A DNA stretch of 41,125 nt from Candidatus Omnitrophota bacterium (GCA_021159015.1 JAGGSQ010000039.1:1-41125); one strand, 5' to 3'; positions 7,681-16,709 are shown, counted from the first letter of the stretch. Translations and numbers: made by a program. Notes: generated by a model from the letters alone, not told the origin.

Positions 7681-8647
7681 GATTGTTGGCTTAGGTAAAT
7701 ATCTTCCTAAGAAGATCCTTACTAATCATGACTTGGAAAGGATGGTAGATACTTCTGATGAATGGATTACTACGCGTACCGGAATTAAGCGCCGTCGTAT
7801 TGTAGAGGGAGAGTCAGCAAGTGACTTAGGTACTAAAGCGGCGCGGCGCGCTATTAAAGCCGCTGCTGTAAAGCCTGAAGATATTGAATTGATAATTGTA
7901 GCCACCATTACGCCGGATACGCAATTTCCCTCTACTGCTTGCTATATTCAGAAAAATATTGGGGCAAAAAAGGCAGCTGTGTTTGATGTGAGTGCTGCTT
8001 GTTCTGGTTTTGTTTATGCTTTGGCTGTAGCAAAAGGGATGATTAGTGCCGGCCTTTACAAGAATGCTTTGGTGGTAGGAAGCGAAATCTTGAGCAGTAT
8101 TACTGATTGGAATGACCGCTCAACATGTGTCTTGTTTGGTGACGGGGCGGGAGCAGCTGTGGTAGTGCCTACTACAGAAAGTAAAGGAATTTTAGGAATT
8201 CATTTAGGAGGAGATGGTAACTTAGCCGATCTTTTGATACTCCCGGCAGGAGGTTCGCGTCTGCCCGTTTCGAAGTCTACAGTGGAAAATAGACAACATT
8301 ATATAAAAATGCGTGGCAATGAAGTTTTTAAAATAGCTGTAAAGATAATGGTAGATACTGTAGTTAAGGCTCTGGCTAACAGTAAGTTACGTCCTCAGGA
8401 TATTGACCTCTTAGTACCCCATCAGGCAAATTTACGCATAATTAATGCTGTAGCTAAACGCCTGGGGTTAGAAGAGAATAGAGTTTTTGTTAATATTAAT
8501 AAATACGGAAATATGTCCTCTGCTTCCACTGCTGTAGCTCTCTGCGAGGCTTACGAAAGCGGCAGAATTAAAAAAGGTGACATAGTGGCCCTGGATACTT
8601 TTGGGGGAGGATTAGTTTGGGCCAGTTGTATTATTAGATGGGACTGA
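7667..8647 (+). CDS. fabH: 3-oxoacyl-ACP synthase III (FabH)
   Basis: FabH starts fatty acid chains by condensing acetyl-CoA (or another short acyl-CoA) with malonyl-ACP. The 326-residue protein carries the catalytic Cys112 in V-S-A-A-C-S-G-F, His252 in P-H-Q-A-N and the Asn near 282 in N-K-Y-G-N-M-S-S-A-S-T. W-I-T-T-R-T-G-I is the usual N-terminal signature. The start lies inside plsX. The stop TGA shares its last base with an ATG that is the likely start of fabD. Confidence 0.97.
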   Translation: MLSVKIVGLGKYLPKKILTNHDLERMVDTSDEWITTRTGIKRRRIVEGESASDLGTKAARRAIKAAAVKPEDIELIIVATITPDTQFPSTACYIQKNIGAKKAAVFDVSAACSGFVYALAVAKGMISAGLYKNALVVGSEILSSITDWNDRSTCVLFGDGAGAAVVVPTTESKGILGIHLGGDGNLADLLILPAGGSRLPVSKSTVENRQHYIKMRGNEVFKIAVKIMVDTVVKALANSKLRPQDIDLLVPHQANLRIINAVAKRLGLEENRVFVNINKYGNMSSASTAVALCEAYESGRIKKGDIVALDTFGGGLVWASCIIRWD

Positions 8648-9561
8648 TGGCAAGGAAAAAAGCAGTAATTTTTCCTGGTCAGGGCGCTCAATATCCGGGT
8701 ATGGGGAAAGATCTTTTTCAAGCGTTTGCTATAGCTAAAGAGCGGTTTCAGCAAGCTAATGAGATTTTAGGTATAGATATCAGCAATATCTGTTTCTCGG
8801 CAGGCGAAGAAGTTTTGCAAAATACCCTTTATCAACAGCTAGGTATTTTCTTAGTGAGTGTTATTTGTTGGGATATCCTGAAAGAAAGAGAAGATTTTCT
8901 TCCTGCTTTTGCCGCTGGCCTTAGCTTGGGAGAATATACTTCTCTTTATGCTGCGGGAGTAGTAGATTTCGAAAAGGGGCTCCTTTTAGTAAAGGAACGA
9001 GCTGAAGCAATGGAGGAAGCAGCAAGATTGAATCCTTCTTTTATGCTGGCTTTAATGGGAATAGGGAAAGAAGATCTGGAGAAGGAGCTTTCTCTCCCTT
9101 TTTTTATTGCCAATCTTAACTGCCCCACGCAGGTGGTAGTTTCGGTAGGGGAAGAACATCGTAAAGAGGCGGAAAAATTTATTAAAGGTTTGAATCTAAA
9201 AAGAGTGGTGGAGTTAAAAGTAAGCGGAGGGTTTCATTCTCCTTTTATGGAGCCGGCGCAGCAAAAACTGGCTGAGGCTTTAGCAAAAGTGTCATTTTCT
9301 CCTCCTCTCTTTCCTATAGTTACCAACGTAGATGCCCAGGCCCACCAGGATGTAGAAAAAATAAAGTTTAATCTTATTCAGCAGCTTACGCATCCTGTGC
9401 TGTGGCAGAAAAGCATAGAGTTTATGGCCTCTCGGGGCGTGGAGGAATATTATGAGGTTGGTCCTTCTAAAGTATTAAAAGGATTGCTGCGAAGGATAAA
9501 TAAAGAGTTGAAAGTATTCAATTTCTCACAAAGCAGCGATTTTAAGAAGGAGGCAGTATGA
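8647..9561 (+). CDS. fabD: Malonyl-CoA:ACP transacylase (FabD)
   Basis: FabD loads malonyl groups onto ACP. The catalytic Ser93 lies in G-L-S-L-G-E-Y and His197 in G-G-F-H-S-P-F (numbering from the ATG at 8647). F-P-G-Q-G-A-Q at 9-15 is the N-terminal signature. The nucleophile elbow is commonly G-H-S-L-G-E, so Leu replaces the His just before the catalytic Ser. I chose ATG 8647 because it forms a TGATG junction with fabH and gives the usual N-terminus; an in-frame ATG at 8638 would add three residues. The protein is 304 residues long. Confidence 0.95.
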   Translation: MARKKAVIFPGQGAQYPGMGKDLFQAFAIAKERFQQANEILGIDISNICFSAGEEVLQNTLYQQLGIFLVSVICWDILKEREDFLPAFAAGLSLGEYTSLYAAGVVDFEKGLLLVKERAEAMEEAARLNPSFMLALMGIGKEDLEKELSLPFFIANLNCPTQVVVSVGEEHRKEAEKFIKGLNLKRVVELKVSGGFHSPFMEPAQQKLAEALAKVSFSPPLFPIVTNVDAQAHQDVEKIKFNLIQQLTHPVLWQKSIEFMASRGVEEYYEVGPSKVLKGLLRRINKELKVFNFSQSSDFKKEAV

Positions 9562-10292
9562 ATTTTGAAGGCAAGGTAGTATTAGTTACAGGAGCGGCAC
9601 AGGGTATTGGCAGAGAGATAGCTCTAAGTTTTGCCAGAGAAAAAGCAAAAGTTGTCCTATTTGATTTGCAGGAGGAGAAGCTGGCCTCGGTTCAGAAAGA
9701 GCTGTCGTCGTATTCAGAGATAGTATATTTTGCTGTAGATGTGACTGATTTACCTAAAGTTGAGGAGGCAGTCAACAAAATTATTGACAAGTTTTCGCGG
9801 ATTGATATATTAGTTAACAATGCCGGTATTACCCGCGATAATTTAATATTGCGTCTAAAGGAAGAAGATTGGGATAAAGTAATTGCTATAAATTTAAAAG
9901 GAGTCTTTAACTGTTCAAAAGCAGTGGCGAAGTTTATGCTTAAACAGCGGGCGGGTAAAATTGTTAATATTTCTTCTGTTATTGGTATTATGGGCAATGC
10001 GGGCCAGACTAATTATGGGGCATCTAAGGCGGGTATTATTGGCTTTACCAAGTCCTTGGCCAAAGAGTTAGGGCCACGCGGAATTTGTGTTAATGCAGTT
10101 GCTCCTGGTTATATTCAAACGGCCATGACTGATAAACTTCCGGAAGAGGTGAAAAAGAAGATGTTAGCTATGATTCCTTTAGGTCGTTTTGGTAAGCCTG
10201 AGGATATAGCGGCAGCGGTGCTTTTTCTTGCCTCGGAAGCTTCTAGCTATATTACTGGTAAAGTGTTGACAGTAGATGGTGGTATGCTATAG
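9558..10292 (+). CDS. fabG: 3-oxoacyl-ACP reductase (FabG)
   Basis: This 244-residue short-chain dehydrogenase catalyses the NADPH-dependent first reduction of each fatty acid elongation cycle. It has the nucleotide-binding T-G-A-A-Q-G-I-G (11-18), N-N-A-G-I-T-R-D, the catalytic Ser140, Tyr153 and Lys157 (N-Y-G-A-S-K), and the C-terminal L-T-V-D-G-G that is diagnostic of FabG. A strong AAGGAGG site precedes the ATG, which overlaps the fabD stop by 4 bases. Confidence 0.97.
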   Translation: MNFEGKVVLVTGAAQGIGREIALSFAREKAKVVLFDLQEEKLASVQKELSSYSEIVYFAVDVTDLPKVEEAVNKIIDKFSRIDILVNNAGITRDNLILRLKEEDWDKVIAINLKGVFNCSKAVAKFMLKQRAGKIVNISSVIGIMGNAGQTNYGASKAGIIGFTKSLAKELGPRGICVNAVAPGYIQTAMTDKLPEEVKKKMLAMIPLGRFGKPEDIAAAVLFLASEASSYITGKVLTVDGGML

Positions 10293-10293
10293 A
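10266..10293 (+). promoter_or_regulatory. Possible internal promoter for acpP
   Basis: TTGACA at 10266-10271 and TATAGA at 10288-10293 are 16 bases apart, with an expected start near 10300, about 35 bases before the acpP ATG. The TTGACA lies in codons for the conserved Leu-Thr of FabG's C-terminus, so it may be a coincidence. An extra promoter for abundant ACP is plausible, but only the sequence pattern supports it. Confidence 0.35.
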
Positions 10294-10334
10294 TAGACAA
10301 GAGCGATGAATGAAAGCCAAAAAAGGAGGTTATA

Positions 10335-10580
10335 ATGGCAGTAGAAGAGAAAGTAAAATCTATCATCGCCGAGCAATTAGGAGTGAAAGTGGAAGAGATT
10401 AAACCCGAATCTTCCTTTGTGGATGATTTAGGAGCTGACTCTCTAGATACAGTAGAGTTGGTTATGGCTTTAGAAGAAGAGTTTGGGATAGAAATTCCTG
10501 ACGAAGACGCCGAGAAAATGACAACGGTCGGTGATGCTTTGAAGTATATAGAGGAAAAAGTAAAGGAAAAACAGGCCTGA
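10335..10580 (+). CDS. acpP: Acyl carrier protein
   Basis: This is an 81-residue acidic ACP. The phosphopantetheine attachment Ser36 lies in [11 protein letters not shown], and the [13 protein letters not shown] helix follows. It carries the growing acyl chain for FabD, FabH, FabG and FabF encoded on both sides. An excellent ribosome site (AAAGGAGG, about 7 bases before ATG) fits the high expression expected of ACP. The 42-base gap to fabG is the widest in this block and may hold a promoter. Confidence 0.98.
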   Translation: MAVEEKVKSIIAEQLGVKVEEIKPESSFVDDLGADSLDTVELVMALEEEFGIEIPDEDAEKMTTVGDALKYIEEKVKEKQA

Positions 10581-10589
10581 TTCATATAT

Positions 10590-11831
10590 ATGCCAAGGAG
10601 AGTTGTAGTTTCAGGCTGTGGAGTAATATCACCGCTGGGATTAGGCAAAGAAAATAACTGGGACAATCTAATTCGGGGAAAATCAGGTATTACGAAGATT
10701 ACCCAGTTTGACGCTTCCAAGTTTACTTCTCAGATTGCAGGAGAAGTAAAAGATTTCCGGCCGGAGGATTTCTTTTCTTCCAAAGAGGCAAAAAAGACAG
10801 CGCGCTTTGTACAATTTGCGATTACGGCTGCTAAAGAGGCTGTAGAAGATAGTGGTATCGATTTTTCTAAAGAAGACCCTTACCGTTTGGGGGCTATAAT
10901 TGGTTCAGGAATTGGCAGTCTTAGAAGTATTGAAGAGCAATATGATGTGTTTATAAAAAAAGGCCCTAGCCGCATCTCTCCTTTTCTTATCCCTCTTTTG
11001 ATTACTAATGAAGCTGCGGGGCAGGTGGCAATGACTTTTGGTCTTAAAGGCGTTAATTTCTGTACGGTGACGGCTTGTGCTTCGGGAGGGCATGCTATTG
11101 GGGAAGCGTTTAGAGCGATAAAGTATGGCAGTGCTGATATGGTTCTCGCAGGGGGAGCAGAAGCCTGTCTTACACCTTTAGGAGTGGGGGGATTTTGTGC
11201 TCTAAAAGCTTTATCGAGACGGAACGATGCACCTGAAAAAGCCTCGCGTCCTTTTGATGCGGAAAGAGACGGTTTTATTATGGCTGAAGGTGCAGGGATT
11301 GTGGTTCTGGAGGAGTTGGAACACGCGAAAAAAAGAGGAGCCGAGATCCTGGCAGAGGTTGTAGGCTATGGCGCCAGTTGCGATGCTTATCACATAACTG
11401 CTCCTGATCCTACAGGTGAGCCAGGAGCTAAAGCTATGGAGTTAGCTTTAGCAGAGGCAGGAGCGCCGAAAGAAGATGTTGACTATATAAACGCTCATGG
11501 TACCTCCACTTTTCTTAATGACCAGACAGAGACGCGTGCTATTAAATTGGCCCTGGGTCCTTATGCCTACAAGGTAGCAGTAAGTTCCACCAAATCTATG
11601 ACTGGTCATATGTTAGGGGCAGCAGGCGCCTTTGAGCTTATTGTATGTTGCCTGGCTATAAAAAGAGGCATTGTCCCTCCTACCATAAATCAGGAGTATC
11701 CTGATCCAGAATGTGATTTAGATTATATTCCTAATGAGTCCCGCGCTAAAAAAGTCAGACTGGCTCTTTCCAATTCCTTGGGTTTCGGGGGACATAATGT
11801 AACTTTAGCCTTGAAGGAATTTAGAGGTTAG
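10590..11831 (+). CDS. fabF: 3-oxoacyl-ACP synthase II (FabF)
   Basis: FabF elongates acyl-ACP with malonyl-ACP. The 413-residue protein has the condensing-enzyme triad at the same numbering as E. coli FabF: Cys163 (T-A-C-A-S-G), His303 (N-A-H-G-T-S-T) and His340 (T-G-H-M-L-G-A-A-G). The start is ATG 10590, 9 bases after acpP, with no clear Shine-Dalgarno. Together with the preceding genes this covers chain initiation and elongation, but the dehydratase (FabZ/FabA) and enoyl reductase are not in this window. Confidence 0.97.
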   Translation: MPRRVVVSGCGVISPLGLGKENNWDNLIRGKSGITKITQFDASKFTSQIAGEVKDFRPEDFFSSKEAKKTARFVQFAITAAKEAVEDSGIDFSKEDPYRLGAIIGSGIGSLRSIEEQYDVFIKKGPSRISPFLIPLLITNEAAGQVAMTFGLKGVNFCTVTACASGGHAIGEAFRAIKYGSADMVLAGGAEACLTPLGVGGFCALKALSRRNDAPEKASRPFDAERDGFIMAEGAGIVVLEELEHAKKRGAEILAEVVGYGASCDAYHITAPDPTGEPGAKAMELALAEAGAPKEDVDYINAHGTSTFLNDQTETRAIKLALGPYAYKVAVSSTKSMTGHMLGAAGAFELIVCCLAIKRGIVPPTINQEYPDPECDLDYIPNESRAKKVRLALSNSLGFGGHNVTLALKEFRG

Positions 11832-11838
11832 TATTTAT

Positions 11839-13122
11839 ATGCCTAAGACACTCATAGAAAAGATACTGGAGGCGCATGCTATAAAGAAAGAGGGGAATTT
11901 TATTTACGCTCGGGTTGACTTTATGTTTTCAAATGATATTACGGGACCTCTGGCCGTGAGAAAATTTGAGGAAGCAGAATTTGATAAAGTGAAATGTCCC
12001 CAAAAAATCTGCTTTATTTGTGATCATTTTACTCCCGCCCGCGATAAAACAGCCGCTAATAATGTCAAATTGCTGAAAGAATTCTGCCGTCGTTTTAAGA
12101 TTAAAAATTTTTTCGATATAGACAGAGCGGGAATTGAACATGCTTTCTTGCCACAAGCAGGTTTTGTTTTTCCGGGAGAGCTTCTGATAGGGGCTGATTC
12201 TCATACTTGTACTCACGGAGCTTTGGGGGCAGCGGCTTTTGGGGTAGGCTCTACAGACTTAGCCGTAGCTATGTATAATGGCTGTAGTTGGTTTCGTATT
12301 CCTTCTACGTTAAAATTTGTTTATAAAGGTAGGCTTAAACCATACGTATCGGCCAAAGATATTATCCTCTATACTATCGGCCAGATTGGGGTAGACGGAG
12401 CCTTATATAAAGTTATGGAGTTTGCCGGCCCTATAATTAGAAAGATGAATATGGACGGGCGTTTTACTCTTTGTAATATGGCGGTAGAAGGGGGAGCTAA
12501 AACCGGTCTTATTGCTCCTGATAAGATAAGCTTGCGGTATTTATCTAAGATAGATAGCCTTAAAAGCAAAATGAGGAAGATAGCTAAAGTAGTAGAAAAT
12601 TTCGCAGAGGATAAAAGGGCAAATTACGAGAGAATTTACGAGTGGGATCTAACTAAGTTGGAGCCTCAAGTATCTGTACCTCATTTGCCCAGTAAAACAA
12701 AAAATGTTTCAGAACTCTCAAGAGTGAAGATTGATCAGGTAGTGATTGGTTCTTGCACTAACGGTCGTCTTTCTGATCTTAAAGAGGCGGCTTTGATTCT
12801 GGCAGGGAAAAAGGTGAAGAAAGGGGTAAGAGCTATAGTTTTCCCTGCTACTTCAGATATTTATCAAGAAGCCCTTCGCCGCGGTATAATAAAAGTATTT
12901 TTAGATAGCGGATTTATTATTTCCCCTCCTACCTGCGGGCCTTGTTTAGGGGGGCATATGGGAGTTCTCACAGAGGGAGAGATAGCTGTTTCTACTACCA
13001 ACCGGAATTTTGTAGGGAGAATGGGTAGTCCTGAAAGCTTGGTATACCTTGCTTCGCCTGCTGTTGCCGCTGCTAGTGCGATTAAAGGCAGAATCGCTCA
13101 TCCTCGCGAGGTAAAGAGATGA
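11839..13122 (+). CDS. leuC: 3-isopropylmalate dehydratase / homoaconitase large subunit
   Basis: This 427-residue aconitase-family large subunit is of the short type seen in archaea and many deep-branching bacteria. The three [4Fe-4S] ligands are visible: Cys306 in G-S-C-T-N-G-R, and Cys366 and Cys369 in C-G-P-C-L-G-G. G-A-D-S-H-T-C-T-H-G-A and R-N-F-x-G-R-M-G also match. It pairs with the small subunit that follows (ATGA overlap) to isomerise isopropylmalate in leucine synthesis. The short LeuC clade also includes homoaconitases and related enzymes, so the substrate is not certain from sequence alone. Confidence 0.9.
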   Translation: MPKTLIEKILEAHAIKKEGNFIYARVDFMFSNDITGPLAVRKFEEAEFDKVKCPQKICFICDHFTPARDKTAANNVKLLKEFCRRFKIKNFFDIDRAGIEHAFLPQAGFVFPGELLIGADSHTCTHGALGAAAFGVGSTDLAVAMYNGCSWFRIPSTLKFVYKGRLKPYVSAKDIILYTIGQIGVDGALYKVMEFAGPIIRKMNMDGRFTLCNMAVEGGAKTGLIAPDKISLRYLSKIDSLKSKMRKIAKVVENFAEDKRANYERIYEWDLTKLEPQVSVPHLPSKTKNVSELSRVKIDQVVIGSCTNGRLSDLKEAALILAGKKVKKGVRAIVFPATSDIYQEALRRGIIKVFLDSGFIISPPTCGPCLGGHMGVLTEGEIAVSTTNRNFVGRMGSPESLVYLASPAVAAASAIKGRIAHPREVKR

Positions 13123-13610
13123 TTATAAAAGGAAAAGTTCACAAGTTTGGCAATGATATTAATACCGATGATATTATTGCCGCTAAATACCTCGATTCTC
13201 AAGATGAGGCTTTTTTGGGAAGCAGGTGTATGGAGAATATCCGTCCTCATTTTTCTCAAGAGGTAAAAAGGGGTGATATTATTGTAGGAGGTAAAAATTT
13301 TGGCTGTGGCTCTTCCCGCGAGCATGCTCCTTTAAGCATAAAGGGAGCAGGCATCTCGTTAGTTATTGCTAAGAGTTTCGCCAGGATTTTTTACCGTAAC
13401 AGTATCAATATAGGCTTGCCTATATTGATATGCCCTGAGGCAGACTCAATAAAAGAGGGGGATGTTCTGGAGGTTAATTTAGAAAAAGGGTTAATCAGAG
13501 ATATTACTCAAAAGAGACAGTATGAAGCCGAGATTTTTCCTTTGTTTTTGCAGAAGTTAATAAAGGCAGGAGGAATTGGCAATTGGGTTAAACGAGGAGG
13601 AGCTATATGA
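13119..13610 (+). CDS. leuD: 3-isopropylmalate dehydratase / homoaconitase small subunit
   Basis: This 163-residue swivel-domain partner of the upstream large subunit has the active-site loop [12 protein letters not shown] (60-71). N-T-D-D-I-I (15-20) and G-D-I-I-V-G-G-K are also typical. The substrate-recognition loop after I-I-A-A-K reads Y-L-D-S (24-27), which differs from the Y-L-R-T common in dedicated bacterial isopropylmalate isomerases. The start overlaps the leuC stop, and the stop overlaps the next ORF as ATGA. Confidence 0.9.
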   Translation: MIIKGKVHKFGNDINTDDIIAAKYLDSQDEAFLGSRCMENIRPHFSQEVKRGDIIVGGKNFGCGSSREHAPLSIKGAGISLVIAKSFARIFYRNSINIGLPILICPEADSIKEGDVLEVNLEKGLIRDITQKRQYEAEIFPLFLQKLIKAGGIGNWVKRGGAI

Positions 13611-13846
13611 AAGCGAGCGTTAAAAAGAGGGTTTCTCTTATTATGGGTATAGACGGCCAGGCGGAAGGAGAGCTTTCTCTACCTCAGGGAAGGCGCATTT
13701 CTGACTTTTTAAACAGGAAAGAAAAAGGCAATTTTATTGTAGTAACAAATGCTAAAATTCACCGCAGGGATGGCTCGCAAGAAAAAGCCGAATTTTTAGC
13801 TGTGAATAAAAATCATATTGTTTATTTAAAAGAAATTAAACTTTAA
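13607..13846 (+). CDS. Small conserved-looking protein between leuD and leuB-like genes
   Basis: This 79-residue ORF has a strong GAGGAGG ribosome site and an ATGA overlap with leuD, so it is very probably translated. It contains V-S-L-I-M-G, a central R-I-S-D-F-L-N and F-I-V-V-T-N-A-K-I, and ends L-A-V-N-K-N-H-I-V-Y-L-K-E, a short beta-rich layout without signal peptide, cysteines or membrane segment. The RISDFLN ... FIVVTNA pattern resembles a small family of unknown function (possibly DUF6812). No function can be assigned. Its place inside an amino-acid operon may be incidental. Confidence 0.75.
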   Translation: MKASVKKRVSLIMGIDGQAEGELSLPQGRRISDFLNRKEKGNFIVVTNAKIHRRDGSQEKAEFLAVNKNHIVYLKEIKL

Positions 13847-13854
13847 CTCTCGCC

Positions 13855-14913
13855 ATGTATAAAATAGCCGTTATCCCTGGAGATGGTACAGGACCAGAAG
13901 TAATTCAAGAAGGTCTAAAGGTATTAAAGGTTACAGCAGAGAAGTTTTCTTTTGAATATCAGACTACGTTCTTTGATTATGGCGCGAAATATTACCTGCA
14001 GACAGGTAAGACTTTAGAGGATGAAGATATTGAGAAACTTAAAAATTTTGATGCGATTTATCTGGGAGCAATTGGTTCACCGGAGGTCAGGCCGGGAATT
14101 TTAGAAAAAGGAGTTCTGCTTAAACTGCGTTTTTCTCTTGATCAATACATAAACTTGCGTCCCATAAAGCTTTATGATGAGAGATTTTGTCCCATAAAAG
14201 GAAAAGTTAAAGAAGATATAGATTTTGTGGTAATACGCGAGAACTCTGAAGGCTTGTATAAGGGTATGGGGGAATTTCGCCAGAAAGGAACTCCGGAAGA
14301 AATTGCTATCCAAATTTCTTACAATACGCGCAAGGGAGTGGAGAGATGTATAAGATATGCTTTTGAGTATACGCGCCGGCGTAATAGGAGAAAGACACTT
14401 ACTCTTTGTGGCAAAACTAATGTTCTTACCTTCGCCTGGGATTTATGGCAGAGGGTATTTGATGAGGTGGCCAGGGAATATCCTGATATTCAAACCAATT
14501 ATGCTCATATAGATGCTACCTGTATGTGGTTTGTAAAAAGCCCGGAATGGTTTGATGTTATTGTTACCGATAATATGTTTGGCGATATAATTACTGATTT
14601 GGGCGCGATTTTACAGGGAGGAATGGGGATAGCGGCAGGTGGGAATATTAACCCTCAAGGTGTAAGTATGTTTGAGCCGATTGGAGGTAGTGCTCCCAAG
14701 TATACGGGTAAAGGAGCAATAAATCCCCTGGCAGCAATAAACGCCTTGGGGATGATGCTGGAGGAGTTAGGAGAAAGTTCAGCTGCGAAAGCTGTAGAAG
14801 AAGCAGTGATAAAAGTAGTCAGAAAAAAGCTTAAAAGTTTGTCTGCAGGGAAGATGGGATATTCTACTTTTCAAGTAGGAGATTTAGTAGCAGAGGAAAT
14901 AAATAACTCTTGA
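13855..14913 (+). CDS. leuB: Isopropylmalate/isocitrate dehydrogenase family (LeuB-like)
   Basis: This 352-residue beta-decarboxylating dehydrogenase has [10 protein letters not shown] near the N-terminus, [23 protein letters not shown] and [13 protein letters not shown] with the metal-binding aspartates. The cofactor segment is [15 protein letters not shown], which departs from the G-S-A-P-D-I-A-G of standard LeuB and marks a separate clade of the family. With LeuC and LeuD encoded just upstream, the likely role is oxidation of 3-isopropylmalate. A homoisocitrate or related substrate remains possible. No good ribosome site precedes the ATG. Confidence 0.85.
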   Translation: MYKIAVIPGDGTGPEVIQEGLKVLKVTAEKFSFEYQTTFFDYGAKYYLQTGKTLEDEDIEKLKNFDAIYLGAIGSPEVRPGILEKGVLLKLRFSLDQYINLRPIKLYDERFCPIKGKVKEDIDFVVIRENSEGLYKGMGEFRQKGTPEEIAIQISYNTRKGVERCIRYAFEYTRRRNRRKTLTLCGKTNVLTFAWDLWQRVFDEVAREYPDIQTNYAHIDATCMWFVKSPEWFDVIVTDNMFGDIITDLGAILQGGMGIAAGGNINPQGVSMFEPIGGSAPKYTGKGAINPLAAINALGMMLEELGESSAAKAVEEAVIKVVRKKLKSLSAGKMGYSTFQVGDLVAEEINNS

Positions 14914-14919
14914 ACTGTT

Positions 14920-15951
14920 ATGAAAAAACCAAACGTGGCCGTAGTAGGTGTAGGGGCAGTCGGGATAGAGATGGTACGTATGCTTAAGGAGCGTAAATTT
15001 CCTTTCTCTAGTTTGCGTCTTTTTGCGCGGAGCCAACGTCAGATGAATATAGAGGGGGAAAACTATCAAGTTGAAGTTATATCGCCCCAGGTTTTTTCTA
15101 ATATAGACATAGCCTTATTTGCCGGCACGGAAGGAGAGAAAGGAGCAGCAGTTACCTATGCGCCTGCAGCCGTAAAAGCGGGAGCAGTGGTGATTGATAA
15201 CGGGGCTGATTTTCGTCTGCAAGACAATGTGCCCTTAATTGTTCCTGAGGTAAACAAAGATAAAATCATTACTCACCGAGGAATTATTGCTAATCCCAAC
15301 TGTACTACTATTCAAATGGTTGTGGCACTAGGAGAAATTTACCGGCGTTTTGGCTTGAAAAAGGTAGTTCTTACCAGTTTTCAGGCTGCTTCTGGTGCAG
15401 GTAGAAGAGCTATACAGGAGCTTCGACAGGAGGCCCTGTCATTTTGTCAAGGTTCCGAAGAGAAGGGAGAATTTTCTCCTTTGATGGCGAAGGTTGATTT
15501 CAACCAGGAGATATTTAGTCGCCAGTTGCTATTCAATGTTGTACCACAAATAGGCAGTTTTAAAGAAGAAGGATTTACTACGGAAGAGATAAAGGTAGTT
15601 AGGGAGACACATAAAATATTCTCTGATGAGTCTATCAAGATAGCTGCTACTTGTGTGAGAGTACCGGTATTTGTTTCTCATTCTGAGGCTATATATTTTT
15701 CTACTAAAACTTCTACTACGATAGAAGATATAGAAAACGCGTTAGCTCAGACAGCAGGAGTAAAGTTTTTCCCGGCTGCCGAGGATTTTCCTACCGCCTT
15801 AGATGCCGCACAAAGAGAAGAAGTGTTTGCAGGGCGCCTGCGGAGAGGAGCAGAGGAGTCTACTTATTGGATATGGGTAGTGGCTGACAATCTTCTTAAA
15901 GGCGCCGCTCTTAATGCTGTCCAGATTGCAGAAGAGCTCTTAAAAAATTAA
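14920..15951 (+). CDS. asd: Aspartate-semialdehyde dehydrogenase
   Basis: Asd reduces aspartyl phosphate to aspartate semialdehyde, the branch point for lysine, diaminopimelate, threonine and methionine. The 343-residue protein has an N-terminal Rossmann motif (V-G-V-G-A-V-G), I-D-N-G-A-D-F-R, the catalytic Cys128 in N-P-N-C-T-T and the active-site His254 in V-P-V-F-V-S-H-S-E. It is full length. The ATG lies 6 bases after the LeuB-like gene, so amino-acid genes of two pathways share one transcription unit. Confidence 0.95.
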   Translation: MKKPNVAVVGVGAVGIEMVRMLKERKFPFSSLRLFARSQRQMNIEGENYQVEVISPQVFSNIDIALFAGTEGEKGAAVTYAPAAVKAGAVVIDNGADFRLQDNVPLIVPEVNKDKIITHRGIIANPNCTTIQMVVALGEIYRRFGLKKVVLTSFQAASGAGRRAIQELRQEALSFCQGSEEKGEFSPLMAKVDFNQEIFSRQLLFNVVPQIGSFKEEGFTTEEIKVVRETHKIFSDESIKIAATCVRVPVFVSHSEAIYFSTKTSTTIEDIENALAQTAGVKFFPAAEDFPTALDAAQREEVFAGRLRRGAEESTYWIWVVADNLLKGAALNAVQIAEELLKN

Positions 15952-15965
15952 TCCTTCATTTTTTA

Positions 15966-16709
15966 ATGAAACAAAATATTTTGGCAGAAATAACTTACGA
16001 TGGAACTTTGTTCTACGGCTGGCAGAGACAAAAGGCAGATATTCCTACTGTTCAGGAAATTCTGGAGGAGGCCCTCTTTAAACTGTTTGGTCAACCTATA
16101 AAAACTTATGCTTCCGGCCGCACGGATAGAGGCGTCCATGCTTGCCGGCAAGTAGTAAATTTTTTTATTCCGCGCTCTTTTCCCCTGGTTAATATTAAAA
16201 AAGCACTTAATTCTTTTCTTCCGGCGGCGGTAAAAATCATAAAGGTAAAAAAGGCAGGATATGATTTTCATGCCCGTTTTTCCGCTCATAATAAAACCTA
16301 CCGTTATATTATTCTCAATTCTGCTCGACCCGACGTTTTCTGGCGCAATTATGCTTGGTTCATACCTCAGAAGCTGGATGTGGCAGGTATGGCGGAAGCT
16401 GCCCAGATTCTTAAGGGGGAGAGGGATTTTTCTTCTTTTGTCAAAGGTGCTTCAAGGAAAGATTGCCGCCGTAAGGTTTATAATGTAAAAGTAAAAAAGC
16501 GAGGACGTTTTGTCTACATTGACATCGAAGCAAATGGTTTTCTGTACGGTATGGCACGGGCTATGGTGCGGGCCTTAGTTGATGTGGGGCAGAGAAAGCT
16601 TTCTCTGTTAGGTTTGAGAAAGGCAATAGCAGCACGGCAAAGAAAATTTATAGGAAAAGATGCTCCCGCTTGCGGGCTTTACCTTATGAAGGTTGATTAT
16701 AATGGATAA
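15966..16709 (+). CDS. truA: tRNA pseudouridine(38-40) synthase TruA
   Basis: This 247-residue pseudouridine synthase acts on the tRNA anticodon stem-loop. The catalytic Asp54 lies in A-S-G-R-T-D-R-G-V-H-A, and E-I-T-Y-D-G-T-x-F-Y-G-W-Q-R-Q (8-22) is the family's N-terminal signature. F-H-A-R-F-S-A, K-T-Y-R-Y and A-N-G-F-L-Y-G-M-A-R-A-M-V follow. The region before the ATG is T-rich with no Shine-Dalgarno. The stop overlaps the start of the membrane-protein gene. Confidence 0.96.
   Translation: MKQNILAEITYDGTLFYGWQRQKADIPTVQEILEEALFKLFGQPIKTYASGRTDRGVHACRQVVNFFIPRSFPLVNIKKALNSFLPAAVKIIKVKKAGYDFHARFSAHNKTYRYIILNSARPDVFWRNYAWFIPQKLDVAGMAEAAQILKGERDFSSFVKGASRKDCRRKVYNVKVKKRGRFVYIDIEANGFLYGMARAMVRALVDVGQRKLSLLGLRKAIAARQRKFIGKDAPACGLYLMKVDYNG

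Noticed and set aside
9784-9811. TTGACA-16-TATATT inside fabG
   Set aside because: It lies deep in conserved FabG coding sequence (I-D-K-F-S-R-I-D-I-L) with no gene start nearby, so it is most simply a coincidence.
10247-10720. 157-codon open frame on the - strand across the end of fabG, acpP and the start of fabF
   Set aside because: It is antisense to three clear genes, spans their junctions, and its Ser-rich translation has no family-like pattern; it is a shadow of their codon bias.
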